A DNA stretch of 64,000 nucleotides from Verrucomicrobiota bacterium. GTDB lineage: Bacteria; Verrucomicrobiota; Verrucomicrobiia; Limisphaerales; JADLHS01. Below the pieces are notes generated by a model that worked only from the letters and a program-made list of their open reading frames with translations, did no database searches and had not been told where the DNA came from. A program made the position numbers and the translations under genes. Shown here piece by piece: positions 1 to 8,005 of this stretch. Numbering within the stretch: position 1 is the first letter of the stretch; each line of letters begins with the position of its first letter. The stretch is from NCBI GenBank assembly GCA_029573725.1, contig JAKQDQ010000042.1:126777-190776 (forward strand). The letters run 5' to 3'.

Positions 1-1
1 T

Positions 2-511
2 TTTGATCTGAACCCGACGCTGCTCCCCGTGGAAGGACAGCGTTTCCTGTCCCTGAACACACGGGTGGCTGGCGACTTTCTCGGGAACGACACTTACCAC
101 ACGTATGTGAGCCAGACGGTTGAATGTGCGCTGGGGGACGTTCTGTCCGGCTGGGCCGCCTTTTTCAATGGCGATGAAACCCCGTCCGATTCCGCCTGGG
201 TACGCATTTTTGACGCGAGTGGGGCTTTGGTGGCCACCCCCTGGCAGGCGACTTCGGGTTCCCTGCCCGTCGCCTTATCCGGGCTTTCCGCGCCGGATTG
301 GAGTACCTGGCAATGGTCGGCTCCGGCTGCGGGCGCCTATCTTTTGCAACTGGGAATCACAACGGAAGGCGCGAATAACGATGCCAGCTACGGCTTCTTC
401 GATGGGGTTAACTTCCAGTCCAACCCGGTGCCGGAACCCGGGGCAATGACGTTTGCGCTGCTCGGAGGCCTGGCCTTGGTCGTGTGTCGCCAGCGCCGGG
501 GACGATGTTGA
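2..511 (+). CDS. PEP-CTERM sorting-domain protein (5' partial)
   Basis: The reading frame is open to the left edge of the window, so the start lies outside it; the GTG at 29 is internal. About 170 residues are visible. The C-terminus has the tripartite exosortase signal: a VPEP motif, a hydrophobic stretch (MTFALLGGLALVV) and a basic end (CRQRRGRC). By family knowledge such proteins are exported, processed by an exosortase-type enzyme and placed at the cell surface or in extracellular matrix. The upstream part is rich in Gly, Trp, Ser and Asp and looks like a beta-sandwich, but I cannot name its fold. A strong hairpin terminator follows. Confidence 0.85.
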   Translation, partial: FDLNPTLLPVEGQRFLSLNTRVAGDFLGNDTYHTYVSQTVECALGDVLSGWAAFFNGDETPSDSAWVRIFDASGALVATPWQATSGSLPVALSGLSAPDWSTWQWSAPAAGAYLLQLGITTEGANNDASYGFFDGVNFQSNPVPEPGAMTFALLGGLALVVCRQRRGRC

Positions 512-542
512 CGGGAACGCAAGGCGGTTCGGTCATGGAACG

Positions 543-573
543 GCGCACCTGGACAAGCAGGTGCGCTTGATTT
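543..573 (+). terminator. Rho-independent terminator after the PEP-CTERM gene
   Basis: A perfect 9-bp stem (543-551 with 558-566, GCGCACCTG/CAGGTGCGC) encloses a 6-nt loop and is followed by a T-rich stretch (TTGATTT). It lies 32 bp past the stop codon of the PEP-CTERM gene and before the convergent oxidoreductase gene. The T-rich side is on the plus strand only. Confidence 0.65.
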
Positions 574-609
574 CTGTACCTTGGTTCCGTCCGGAGCCGC
601 GCAGTCGCG

Positions 610-1731
610 CTACAGGGTGAAGGCAGGCAGACGGACGATTTTCCCTCCCTGCAATGCCGATTCGTGCGCGCAAAGTCCGACGCAGGTCCAGTTGGCCGAT
701 TGCCGGACATTCGGAAACGGATCGCGGTTTTGCGCCAGCGCAGAGGCAAACTCATGCGCCAGATGTGGGTGGCTGCCGCCATGCCCGCTGCCCTGGGTGA
801 AGCTGAGGTGGGTTTTCTTTGCCGCGTCGTAAACGCCTTGCCTGGTGTATTTGGCGATGCTCCGGGGCAGACGTTTGGCAAAATCCGGGCAGGTGACCCG
901 TTGAGGGATCCGGGGCTCCGGCTTCTTGGCCGTGTGAACCACCAGCGGTTCGTGCTCAATCAAGGGCCATTCCACCGCCTTCTTCGAGCCGTAAACGTCA
1001 ATGCTCTCGCGATATTGTCGGGCGGTGTCAAACAAACTGCGAATGATGCGCGCGGAAACATCGGTGTCCCTGAATTTGATGTGCGCAGTTTCCACGGCGA
1101 AGGGGGAGCCGTAGCACTTGATCAGTTCCTTCCGGATCGTGCCTGAACCAAAACAGGAGACATACTCGGCCGGCCGGCCGATCAACCCCGCAACCGGTCC
1201 CACGCAATGCGTGGCGTACCACATCGGCGGCAGTCCGGGCCAGTAGTTCGGCCAGCCGTCCATGTCCTGCTGGTGGCTGGATTGGACAAACTGCAATTTC
1301 CCCAGTTCCCCCTGGTCGAGCAGTTCCTTCATGAAGAGGTACTCCCGGGCGTACACCACCGTTTCCATCATCATGTATTTGAGTCCGGTGCGTTTGACGA
1401 GTTCCACGATCTTTTTGCAATCGGCAAGACTGGTCGCCATGGGGACGGTGCAGGCCACATGCTTGCCCGCCTTGAGCGCCGCCAGGCTCATCCAGGCGTG
1501 ATCCGGAATGGGCGAGTTGATATGCACCGCGTCGATGTTCGGATCTTTGAGCATTTGCGCGAAATCCGTATGGCGATTCGCCACACCGAAGTAGTCACCC
1601 ACCGCGTCCAGCTTTTTCCGGTTGCGCTGGCAGATGGCATAACAATCGGTGTGCGGGTGTTTCTGCCACAAGGGAATGAACTCCGCTCCGAATCCCAGTC
1701 CGACGATCGCGATATTGAATTTTTTGCTCAT
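610..1731 (-). CDS. Gfo/Idh/MocA family oxidoreductase
   Basis: The protein has 373 residues from the ATG at 1731. The N-terminus (FNIAIVGLGFGAEFIPLW) is a Rossmann NAD(P)-binding motif, followed by the family pattern with VHINSPIPDHAWMSLAALKAGKHVACTVPMA, in which the H/K-rich segment binds cofactor and substrate (shown here in fragments of the same stretch: VHINSPIPDH and AGKHVACTVPMA). The C-terminal half is the usual alpha/beta substrate domain. These enzymes oxidise or reduce sugars, inositols or their derivatives; the substrate cannot be read from sequence. It lies 143 bp downstream of the DeoR-type regulator on the same strand and is probably co-transcribed with it. A longer version from 1773 is possible, but the extra 14 residues are unlike the family. 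Confidence 0.85.
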   Translation of the reverse strand: MSKKFNIAIVGLGFGAEFIPLWQKHPHTDCYAICQRNRKKLDAVGDYFGVANRHTDFAQMLKDPNIDAVHINSPIPDHAWMSLAALKAGKHVACTVPMATSLADCKKIVELVKRTGLKYMMMETVVYAREYLFMKELLDQGELGKLQFVQSSHQQDMDGWPNYWPGLPPMWYATHCVGPVAGLIGRPAEYVSCFGSGTIRKELIKCYGSPFAVETAHIKFRDTDVSARIIRSLFDTARQYRESIDVYGSKKAVEWPLIEHEPLVVHTAKKPEPRIPQRVTCPDFAKRLPRSIAKYTRQGVYDAAKKTHLSFTQGSGHGGSHPHLAHEFASALAQNRDPFPNVRQSANWTCVGLCAHESALQGGKIVRLPAFTL

Positions 1732-1874
1732 GATCAATTTGTCCGGTTTGTCTGCTCTGGCACGGGACGGCATGATGGGTTAATCCCCAACGAAGAGCAA
1801 TCCCCAGTTCACCGGGGCGGGAACCTCAACGCGCCGCAGGGGGAGACCGCGCCTTCCCGGAACTCCACCGGCAT

Positions 1875-2633
1875 TCAACCCGCAATGATGACTTCGATGC
1901 CCTGGTCGCGCAATTGCGTGGCCAGATCGGCCGGCGCCTGGCTGTCCGTGACGATGGTGTGGACACGGGCCAGATCGCTGAGCGGTGAAACGGAGCGGCG
2001 CCCGAATTTGGTATGGTCCAGACACATGATCACTTTGGCGGCGGCGCGCATCATGGCGCGCTGAATGTCAATCAATAATCCGTGCGAGTTGGTCAATCCA
2101 TCGAGGGTGATACCCCCGGCGCTCATGATGGCGACGTCCGCGTGGATTTTGGCGAAGGTTTCCACCGCCAGCGGCCCCACCAACACACCAAGCCGGGGGT
2201 AGATCACCCCGCCGCTCACGATGACTTCCACGCGGCCGGCGGCGGAGTAGAGGTTCGCGACGGGCAGGGAATTGGTGACAATCTGCGGGGATTTTTCTTC
2301 GAGGTATTTTGCCACGCAAAAAGTGGTGGAGCCGGCGTCAATAATGACACTTTGGTTGGGTTTGATCAGTCCCGCGCAGGCACGGCCAATCGCTTCCTTG
2401 GCCTCCAGTTGATACGTCTCGCGCGTGGAGAATGCAAATTCGTCAGTCTTGGGGACAACGATCCGCGCTCCACCATGAGTGCGCCTTACCGTGCCCGCCG
2501 CTTCAAGAACAGTCAGATCGCGGCGAACGGTGGAAACTGAGGAGCCGACGAACTTGGCCAAATCTTCCAACGAAGCAAACTCAACCTGCTGAAGATATTC
2601 CTCCAGTCGGTGTTTCCGTTCATCTGCCGTCAT
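1875..2633 (-). CDS. DeoR/GlpR-family transcriptional regulator
   Basis: The protein has 252 residues. Residues 1-57 form the DeoR winged helix-turn-helix, with the recognition helix SSVSTVRRDLTVLEAAG followed by the wing TVRRTHGGA. The rest is the DeoR C-terminal sensor domain, including the IIDAGSTTF phosphosugar-binding loop. Family members are usually repressors released by phosphorylated sugars. The gene is transcribed away from the BMC operon across a 72-bp gap, so it is the obvious candidate regulator of that operon, with a sugar phosphate such as fuculose or rhamnulose phosphate as possible inducer (inference). A short inverted repeat in the gap could be its operator. Confidence 0.92.
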   Translation of the reverse strand: MTADERKHRLEEYLQQVEFASLEDLAKFVGSSVSTVRRDLTVLEAAGTVRRTHGGARIVVPKTDEFAFSTRETYQLEAKEAIGRACAGLIKPNQSVIIDAGSTTFCVAKYLEEKSPQIVTNSLPVANLYSAAGRVEVIVSGGVIYPRLGVLVGPLAVETFAKIHADVAIMSAGGITLDGLTNSHGLLIDIQRAMMRAAAKVIMCLDHTKFGRRSVSPLSDLARVHTIVTDSQAPADLATQLRDQGIEVIIAG

Positions 2634-2642
2634 TTCGGCTCT

Positions 2643-2707
2643 ATTCTGATAGATATTGGAAGATTTTGCAATATTTTAGTTGACGTTTGGGTGAAAACAG
2701 TCAGAAT
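2643..2707. promoter_or_regulatory. Candidate divergent promoters and DeoR operator for the BMC locus
   Basis: The gap between the regulator and pduL is AT-rich compared with its surroundings. On the plus strand TTGACG (2680-2685) is followed after 16 bp by CAGAAT (2702-2707). On the minus strand TTGCAA (2666-2671) is followed after 17 bp by the same CAGAAT (2643-2648 complement). The two -10-like boxes make a 7-bp inverted repeat, ATTCTGA at 2643-2649 and TCAGAAT at 2701-2707. If the plus promoter is real, transcription starts near 2714 and translation of pduL from the ATG at 2718 becomes more likely than from 2706. Confidence 0.35.
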
Positions 2708-3395
2708 GATTCACGTTATGGCTGTTGCTGCGCCCGTACCCCATCGAGCCGTTATCGAGCATCTGGTTCGTCAGGCGGTTTACTCGCGCCTGGGCAAACG
2801 CCTCCCGCGTACGGCCACCGCTCCCAATCCACTCGTTGTGAACATCAGCGCCCGGCATTGTCATCTGACCGAAGCAGCGGTGGAGCAGTTGTTCGGCAAG
2901 GGGCACCAGCTCACGGTGCACAAGTGGTTGTACCAGGAAGGGCAGTTTGCGGCGAAGGAGACCGTGACGTTGATCGGGCCGCGCAGCCGGGTGATTTCCA
3001 ACCTGCGCATTCTCGGTCCGTGCCGCAGCTTGAATCAGGTGGAGCTGTCCTATACGGACGCGATTGCGCTGGGTTTCGAAATTCCACTGCGCTTGTCGGG
3101 AAACATTGCAGGGACACCGGGGGCGATGTTGATGGGGCCGTCGGGATTTTTTCAAATGAGCCAGGGGGTCATTCGCGCGCTGCGCCACGTTCACCTGAGT
3201 CCGGCGGACGCGGAATTTTACGGGGTGCGGAACGGCGACGCGTTGAAGTTGAAGATTGGCGGAGATTGCGGAATCACACTCGACCGGATGCTGTGCCGTG
3301 TGGATCCGGGTTTCAAGTTGGAGGTGCATATTGACACGGATGAAGGCAACGCCTGCAACCTGCAACCGGGCACACCGGTGGAGCTCTTGAAGTGA
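2706..3395 (+). CDS. pduL: PduL-type phosphate acyltransferase of the microcompartment
   Basis: The protein has 229 residues from the ATG at 2706; the ATG at 2718 is the main alternative. It matches the PduL family: ISARHCHLT is the first zinc-binding region, followed by IGPRSRVISNLRILGP, GTPGAMLMGPSG, the second histidine motif RHVHLSPADAEFYG and a C-terminal DTDEGNAC. The family converts acyl-CoA plus phosphate to acyl phosphate and CoA and so recycles CoA inside the shell. The first 20-25 residues (PHRAVIEHLVRQAVYSRLG) form an amphipathic helix typical of PduL encapsulation tags. It is the first gene of the BMC operon and works between the aldehyde dehydrogenase and acetate kinase encoded downstream. 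Confidence 0.93.
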   Translation: MIHVMAVAAPVPHRAVIEHLVRQAVYSRLGKRLPRTATAPNPLVVNISARHCHLTEAAVEQLFGKGHQLTVHKWLYQEGQFAAKETVTLIGPRSRVISNLRILGPCRSLNQVELSYTDAIALGFEIPLRLSGNIAGTPGAMLMGPSGFFQMSQGVIRALRHVHLSPADAEFYGVRNGDALKLKIGGDCGITLDRMLCRVDPGFKLEVHIDTDEGNACNLQPGTPVELLK

Positions 3396-3420
3396 CCACC
3401 AATGAACAGGCAGGCACACG

Positions 3421-3447
3421 GGCCGGCGAGGCCGGCGAGGCCGGGGA
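3421..3447 (+). repeat. Short tandem repeat, 9 bp x 3
   Basis: Three adjacent copies of GGCCGGCGA lie between pduL and the first shell gene; the third has one mismatch. It is non-coding in the accepted annotation and sits directly before the intra-operon hairpin. Confidence 0.6.
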
Positions 3448-3452
3448 GCGGA

Positions 3453-3475
3453 AAACCCGGGGTGCCGCCGGGTTT
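3453..3475 (+). promoter_or_regulatory. Intra-operon hairpin between pduL and the first BMC-H gene
   Basis: A perfect 8-bp stem (3453-3460 with 3468-3475, AAACCCGG/CCGGGTTT) closes a 7-nt loop. Only three Ts end the stem and GAATTT follows, so it would be at best a weak terminator. Its position 41 bp before a shell gene suggests partial termination or an mRNA stabiliser/processing site that sets shell-to-enzyme ratios. This role is inference. Confidence 0.4.
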
Positions 3476-3516
3476 GAATTTGCAGCCAACCATTAACACG
3501 CAAACAGAAAAAACAC

Positions 3517-3804
3517 ATGAGTGAAGCATTAGGCATGATTGAAACCAGGGGCTACGTCGGCAGTGTGGAGGCCAGCGATGCCATGGTCAAAGCGGCCAAC
3601 GTGACGTTGGTCAAAACGGTGCCCATTGGCGGCGGCTTGATTACGGTTCTCGCCAAGGGCGATGTGGGCAGCGTCAAAGCGGCGGTGGACGCCGGGGCGA
3701 AAGCGGCCGCCAAGGTCGGCGAACTGGTCAGTTCCCATCTCATCGCGCGTCCGCACGAGGATTTGTTGAAGGCGTTCATCAACGCCGGGGCCGCCGCCAA
3801 ATAA
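3517..3804 (+). CDS. BMC-H hexameric shell protein (first)
   Basis: The protein has 95 residues, the normal length of a single-domain BMC-H protein (Pfam BMC fold). The start [20 protein letters not shown], the central [17 protein letters not shown] and the end [10 protein letters not shown] are the canonical family segments. Six copies form a hexameric tile with a central pore, and the tiles make the facets of the shell. No clear Shine-Dalgarno sequence is visible; an A-rich stretch precedes the ATG. It is followed after 27 bp by a second BMC-H gene. Confidence 0.97.
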   Translation: MSEALGMIETRGYVGSVEASDAMVKAANVTLVKTVPIGGGLITVLAKGDVGSVKAAVDAGAKAAAKVGELVSSHLIARPHEDLLKAFINAGAAAK

Positions 3805-3831
3805 CGATTTAACTCCAACCAAGGAACAATT

Positions 3832-4110
3832 ATGGCACAGCAAGCAGTGGGAATGATCGAGTGCAAGGGACTTTGCGCGCTGATGGAAGCGTGCGACGCC
3901 GCCCTTAAAGCCGCGAACGTCACGATGACCGGCTGGGAAAAGATCGGCAGCGGCTACGTCACCGGATTCTTCCGGGGGGATGTGGCCGCGGTCAAAGCCG
4001 CCACCGACGCCGGGGCCGCCGCCGCCGCGCAGGTGGGGCAGGTGATCAGCGTCCAGGTCATTCCGCGGCCCCACGACGATCTCGGAATCCTGGGCAAGTG
4101 GTTGCAATAG
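3832..4110 (+). CDS. BMC-H hexameric shell protein (second)
   Basis: The protein has 92 residues with the BMC fold: [20 protein letters not shown] at the start, [19 protein letters not shown] in the middle and VIPRPHDDL near the end. It differs from the first BMC-H around the pore-lining segment ([13 protein letters not shown] instead of [13 protein letters not shown]), so pore chemistry may differ. AAGGA stands 7 nt before the ATG, the clearest ribosome binding site among the shell genes. It is followed by acetate kinase. Confidence 0.97.
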   Translation: MAQQAVGMIECKGLCALMEACDAALKAANVTMTGWEKIGSGYVTGFFRGDVAAVKAATDAGAAAAAQVGQVISVQVIPRPHDDLGILGKWLQ

Positions 4111-4180
4111 GTGCGGACGCGGCAGGTGCGGTGCGGGAGATCCGCGCACCCGTTGCCTGCCGCGCGCGGCGCTCCGGCTT

Positions 4181-5371
4181 GTGAAAATTCTCGTCGCCAA
4201 CATTGGCAGCACTTCGCTGAAGTGGCGGTTGTTCGATTTTGCGAACAACGCGGAGTGCCTCCTGCACAAAGGCGGTTTCGAACGGGTGGCGGATTATCCG
4301 CAGGCGATTGAGGGCTGTTTGACGCAGCTCAAGGAGGCCGGCGCACTGGCCAGCGAGAGCGAACTCGCGGCCGTGGGGTTCAAAACGGTGATTGCCAAAA
4401 ACGTCACCGGCTGTGTGCGGCTGGATGAAACCGTGCTGGCCGCGATGGAAGCGCATCGCGCACTGGCCCCGGCGCATAATCCACCTTACATCACCGGCAT
4501 CCGCCTGTTTGGGAAGCGCGTGCCGCAGATTCCGCTGGTGGGATTGTTCGAGACGGCGTTTTATCAGTTCGCCCCCGAAGCAATGATGCGTTATGCCGTG
4601 CCCGCCGCCTGGCTCGACATCGGGGTGCGCCGCTGGGGCTTTCATGGCGCCAGTCACAAGTACATTGCGGAACGTTCCGCGGAACTACTGGGGCGGGACG
4701 ATGTCGCCGCGCGCGCGCGCCAGCTGTATGTCAACGGGGGCGGGACGCCGGTCAATGACCCGCCATTGCGGGTGATTTCGTGCCACCTGGGCGGCAGTTC
4801 GAGCATCACCGGGATCTGCAATGGCGTGGCGATTGGCACGAGCATGGGGATGAGTCCGCAATCGGGGTTGCCGCAAAACAATCGCGTCGGCGATCTGGAT
4901 GCAGAGGCCCTTCCCTACGCGGTCAAAACGCTCGGGATCACCCTGGAGGAAGCCCAACGTCAACTCACCCGGGAATCCGGCTTGCAGGGTTTGAGCGGCA
5001 TCTCGAACGACATGCGCGACGTGGCGGCGGCGGCGGGGCGGGGGAATGCCGCCGCCCAGCTGGCCGTGGAAGTGTTTGTGGCGAGCGCCCGGCACTGGAT
5101 GGGCAGCTACTTTTTTGAGATGGGCGGCGCGGATGCGATTGTGTTCACCGGCGGCATCGGCGAAAACCGCGCCGAGGTTCGCCGGGCCATTTGCGCGAAT
5201 CTGACCGGATTGGGCATCGAGCTGGATTCCACCTTGAACCAGGCGCTGCCGGCGGGCGAAGCGACGATCAGCACCGCCCGTTCCCCGGTCAAGCTCATGG
5301 TCATCCCCACCAACGAAGAGCTCGTGGTGGCGCGGGAAACCAAACGGTTATTGGAAGCAACGAGCAACTGA
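4181..5371 (+). CDS. ackA: Acetate/propionate-type kinase of the BMC locus
   Basis: The protein has 396 residues, the usual AckA length, from a GTG at 4181. The N-terminus ILVANIGSTSLKWRLFDF is the acetokinase phosphate motif, normally NxGSSSxK. RRWGFHGASHKYIAER, ISCHLGGSSSITGICNG, DTSMG-like GTSMGMSPQSG and the ATPase motif FTGGIGENRAEVRR are all present. The enzyme converts acyl phosphate and ADP to the free acid and ATP. In this operon the acyl phosphate would come from PduL, probably lactyl or propionyl phosphate rather than acetyl phosphate (inference). I see no encapsulation tag, so it may act in the cytosol. It sits between shell genes, which argues for a dedicated BMC enzyme. Confidence 0.93.
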   Translation: MKILVANIGSTSLKWRLFDFANNAECLLHKGGFERVADYPQAIEGCLTQLKEAGALASESELAAVGFKTVIAKNVTGCVRLDETVLAAMEAHRALAPAHNPPYITGIRLFGKRVPQIPLVGLFETAFYQFAPEAMMRYAVPAAWLDIGVRRWGFHGASHKYIAERSAELLGRDDVAARARQLYVNGGGTPVNDPPLRVISCHLGGSSSITGICNGVAIGTSMGMSPQSGLPQNNRVGDLDAEALPYAVKTLGITLEEAQRQLTRESGLQGLSGISNDMRDVAAAAGRGNAAAQLAVEVFVASARHWMGSYFFEMGGADAIVFTGGIGENRAEVRRAICANLTGLGIELDSTLNQALPAGEATISTARSPVKLMVIPTNEELVVARETKRLLEATSN

Positions 5372-5404
5372 AATTCACACGGAACCAACAAAGAAAACAA
5401 AACT

Positions 5405-5686
5405 ATGCCTCAAGCAATTGGACTCATTGAAACGCGCGGACTGGTGGCCCTCGTCGAGGGCACGGACGCAATGCTGAAAGCGGCCAACGTGGAACTCGTC
5501 GGGCCCATGACCCAGGTCGGCAACGCCCTGGTGACGGCCTGTGTGGTGGGTGACGTGGCCGCGGTCAAAGCCGCCACGGATGCCGGCGCCCAAGCCATCA
5601 AAGCCATCAAGGGCGAAGTGGTCAGCGTGCATGTCATTGCGCGTCCGCACAGCGACGTGGAAGCGGTGCTGCCCAAAAAGAAGTAG
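5405..5686 (+). CDS. BMC-H hexameric shell protein (third)
   Basis: The protein has 93 residues and a single BMC domain: [20 protein letters not shown], then [17 protein letters not shown], and [14 protein letters not shown] at the end. The pore-region segment ([18 protein letters not shown]) again differs from the other two BMC-H proteins. It comes 33 bp after acetate kinase, separated from the first two BMC-H genes by that enzyme. With the other two it gives three distinct hexamers, and no tandem-domain BMC-T gene is present in the window. Confidence 0.97.
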   Translation: MPQAIGLIETRGLVALVEGTDAMLKAANVELVGPMTQVGNALVTACVVGDVAAVKAATDAGAQAIKAIKGEVVSVHVIARPHSDVEAVLPKKK

Positions 5687-5775
5687 TCGCCGCCGGGAAG
5701 CCGGCACCGGGAAGAAGGCGGCGGCACGCTTTCTGATCCGGACTCCCGGATTTTAACTGCCAACTCCTGACCTTT

Positions 5776-6087
5776 ATGTTTTTGGCCAAAGTCGAAGGCT
5801 CGGTGGTCGCGACCAAGAAGGACGCGTCCATGAGCGGACGCAAACTGCTCCTGCTCCGGCCGCAACTGGTGGACGAAAAGAATCCGGCCCAGTTTCGCCC
5901 CGGCACCAACACCATCGTGGCGGTGGACGCGCTGGGCGCGGGCCTGGGCGAGATGGTGATGTTCACGCAGGGCAGTTCGGCGCGGCTGGCGCCGGGCATG
6001 AAGGATGCCCCGGTGGACGCCGTGATCATCGGCATCGTGGACAGCGTGGATGTGTTGGGCAAACAAATTTTCAGCGCGAAGGTTTGA
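5776..6087 (+). CDS. BMC-P (EutN/CcmL) pentameric vertex protein (first)
   Basis: The protein has 103 residues with the EutN/CcmL signature: LAKVEGSVVATKKDASMSG at the start, VAVDALGAGLGEMVMFTQGS in the middle and DAVIIGIVDSVDV near the end. Pentamers of this family cap the twelve vertices of the icosahedral shell. It is one of three BMC-P genes in the operon. The gene stands 89 bp after the third BMC-H and 132 bp before the aldehyde dehydrogenase. Confidence 0.96.
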   Translation: MFLAKVEGSVVATKKDASMSGRKLLLLRPQLVDEKNPAQFRPGTNTIVAVDALGAGLGEMVMFTQGSSARLAPGMKDAPVDAVIIGIVDSVDVLGKQIFSAKV

Positions 6088-6219
6088 TGCGTCACCTGTT
6101 CCCAGATCTGCCGCACCGGCGGAGCGGAAAGCGCCGCTGGCGGCCGTTTCCCATGCTGCCCGTAGAAGCGGATGTTTTAATTTCCTCCATTTTCCCGACG
6201 TGCCGGGCTTCCAATTGAT

Positions 6220-7719
6220 ATGAGTACCGTAAATGAAACGTTGATTCGCGATGTGGTGGCCGAGGTGCTTGGCCGGCTGGGCGGCAGCTCAACGGCGACG
6301 CGAGCCGTCACCCCCGAGCCGCCTCCGGCCGGAGCCGGAACGTCCACTCCGCGTCCCGCACGGACGGGCACCCCGGCGTTGCGCGGCAAGTTTGGCGTGT
6401 TCGCCACGGCGGACGAGGCGTGTGCCGCTGCCCAGGAAGCGTTCTTGTTGCTCCGGGAACAAGGCATTGCCGCCCGGCGCAAGATTGAAAACATTGTCAA
6501 AACCCTGGCGGAGCGGAATGCGGCGGTCTGGGGCAAACTGGAGCTGGAGGAAACGCGGATTGGGCGGCTCGATCACAAGATAGAAAAATTAAAAATCATC
6601 CGGTTGGTGCCGGGGGTGGACTGGCTGCGTCCAGAGGCGCTGAGCGGGGATCACGGCATCACACTGGAGGAATTCACTCCGTTTGGTGTGGTGGGCGCGA
6701 TCACGCCGAGCACCCACTCAATTCCCACATTGAGCGGCAACATTGTCAACATTGTGGCGGCAGGCAATGCGGTGGTGTTCAATCCGCATCCCGGTGCAGC
6801 ACGGTGCGCCGCCACGGCGGTGCGGGCCTATAACGAGGCGATTTATCATGAAACCGGCATCGAGAACATCGCGTGTCTGGTGGAGAAACCAACGCTGGAA
6901 TCCTTCGCGGCGCTGTGTCAGAACGCACATACCAAACTGCTGCTCGTCACCGGCGGACCGGGCGTGGTGAAGGCCGCCATGCAGACCGGCAAGCGCGCCA
7001 TCTGCGCCGGTCCGGGCAATCCTCCGGTGCTGGTGGACGACACCTGCTGCGCCACCCGCGCGGCCAGGGCGATCATCGCCGGAGCGGCGTTCGACAACAA
7101 TCTGCTCTGCATCGGCGAGAAGGAGGTGTTTGTGCTGGACAGTGTGGCGAACAAGTTGATGCAGCGCCTGGCCGAGCACGGCGCGGTGAAATTGAGCGGG
7201 GCGCAACTGGAAAAACTGACCCAGGCGGCCTTCACCATCAAACCGGGGCAGGGTGGGGGATGCGCACATGCCAGCGTCAACAAGGAATTCATTGGCCAGG
7301 ACCCCGTCGTGCTGGCGCAGGCGGCCGGCGTCAATGTGCCCGCGGGAACGCAATTGTTGTTTGCCGAGACGCCCGCCGACCATCCGTTCGTGCAAGAGGA
7401 ACAAATGATGCCGTTTCTGCCGCTCGTGCGGGTGAGAAATGTGGCCGAGGGCATCCAGCTGGCCGTGCAGGCCGAACACGGCTACCGCCATACCAGCGTG
7501 ATTCATTCGCACGATGTGGAGCACATGACCGCCATGGCGCGCGCGTTGGATACCACGCTGTTCGTAAAGAACGGGGCTTCCCCGGCGGGACTGGGCCTCG
7601 GGGGTGAAGGCTATCTGAGTTATTCAATCGCCACGCCAACCGGTGAAGGGGTGACCAATCCGCGCACCTTCACCCGCGTCCGGCGGTGCGTGATGGTGGA
7701 CAATCTGCGGATTTATTGA
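6220..7719 (+). CDS. CoA-acylating aldehyde dehydrogenase with N-terminal encapsulation helix
   Basis: The protein has 499 residues and belongs to the BMC-associated ALDH group (PduP/EutE-like). Cys297 in DNNLLCIGEKE is the expected catalytic thiol, and GAITPSTHSIPTLSGNIVN and HPGAARCAATAV are cofactor and structural regions. The first 20 residues (ETLIRDVVAEVLGRLGG) form an amphipathic helix and are joined by a Pro/Thr/Ala linker to about residue 53, the layout of N-terminal encapsulation peptides. The predicted reaction is oxidation of lactaldehyde (or propionaldehyde) with NAD and CoA to the acyl-CoA, which PduL then uses. It is the core enzyme of the compartment and is followed after 7 bp by a BMC-P gene. 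Confidence 0.94.
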   Translation: MSTVNETLIRDVVAEVLGRLGGSSTATRAVTPEPPPAGAGTSTPRPARTGTPALRGKFGVFATADEACAAAQEAFLLLREQGIAARRKIENIVKTLAERNAAVWGKLELEETRIGRLDHKIEKLKIIRLVPGVDWLRPEALSGDHGITLEEFTPFGVVGAITPSTHSIPTLSGNIVNIVAAGNAVVFNPHPGAARCAATAVRAYNEAIYHETGIENIACLVEKPTLESFAALCQNAHTKLLLVTGGPGVVKAAMQTGKRAICAGPGNPPVLVDDTCCATRAARAIIAGAAFDNNLLCIGEKEVFVLDSVANKLMQRLAEHGAVKLSGAQLEKLTQAAFTIKPGQGGGCAHASVNKEFIGQDPVVLAQAAGVNVPAGTQLLFAETPADHPFVQEEQMMPFLPLVRVRNVAEGIQLAVQAEHGYRHTSVIHSHDVEHMTAMARALDTTLFVKNGASPAGLGLGGEGYLSYSIATPTGEGVTNPRTFTRVRRCVMVDNLRIY

Positions 7720-7726
7720 GTGCGCG

Positions 7727-8005
7727 ATGCGTCTGGCCAGAGTGGAAGGCAACCTTGTGGCGACCCGGAAACATCCGAGTCTTGAAGGCTGGCGCCTGGT
7801 GATCTGCCAACCGGTCAATGCTGCCGGCCAGCGCGAGGGGCCGCCACAGGTGGCCATTGACGCGCTCGGCGCCGGCATGCACCAGCAGGTGGTGATTTCA
7901 TCGGACGGCTCGGCGGCGCGCCAGGCGGTCGGCGACGACCAGAGTCCGGTCCGCTGGCTGGTGATCGGCATCGTGGATGAGCGCGAACCAGGAGTGCGCG
8001 TGTGA
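7727..8005 (+). CDS. BMC-P (EutN/CcmL) pentameric vertex protein (second)
   Basis: The protein has 92 residues: LARVEGNLVATRKHPSLEGW, then AIDALGAGMHQQVVISSDGS and LVIGIVDE near the C-terminus. This is the full EutN/CcmL fold. It begins 7 bp after the aldehyde dehydrogenase and overlaps the next BMC-P gene by 4 bp (GTGA), so the two are probably translationally coupled and made in similar amounts. Confidence 0.95.
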   Translation: MRLARVEGNLVATRKHPSLEGWRLVICQPVNAAGQREGPPQVAIDALGAGMHQQVVISSDGSAARQAVGDDQSPVRWLVIGIVDEREPGVRV

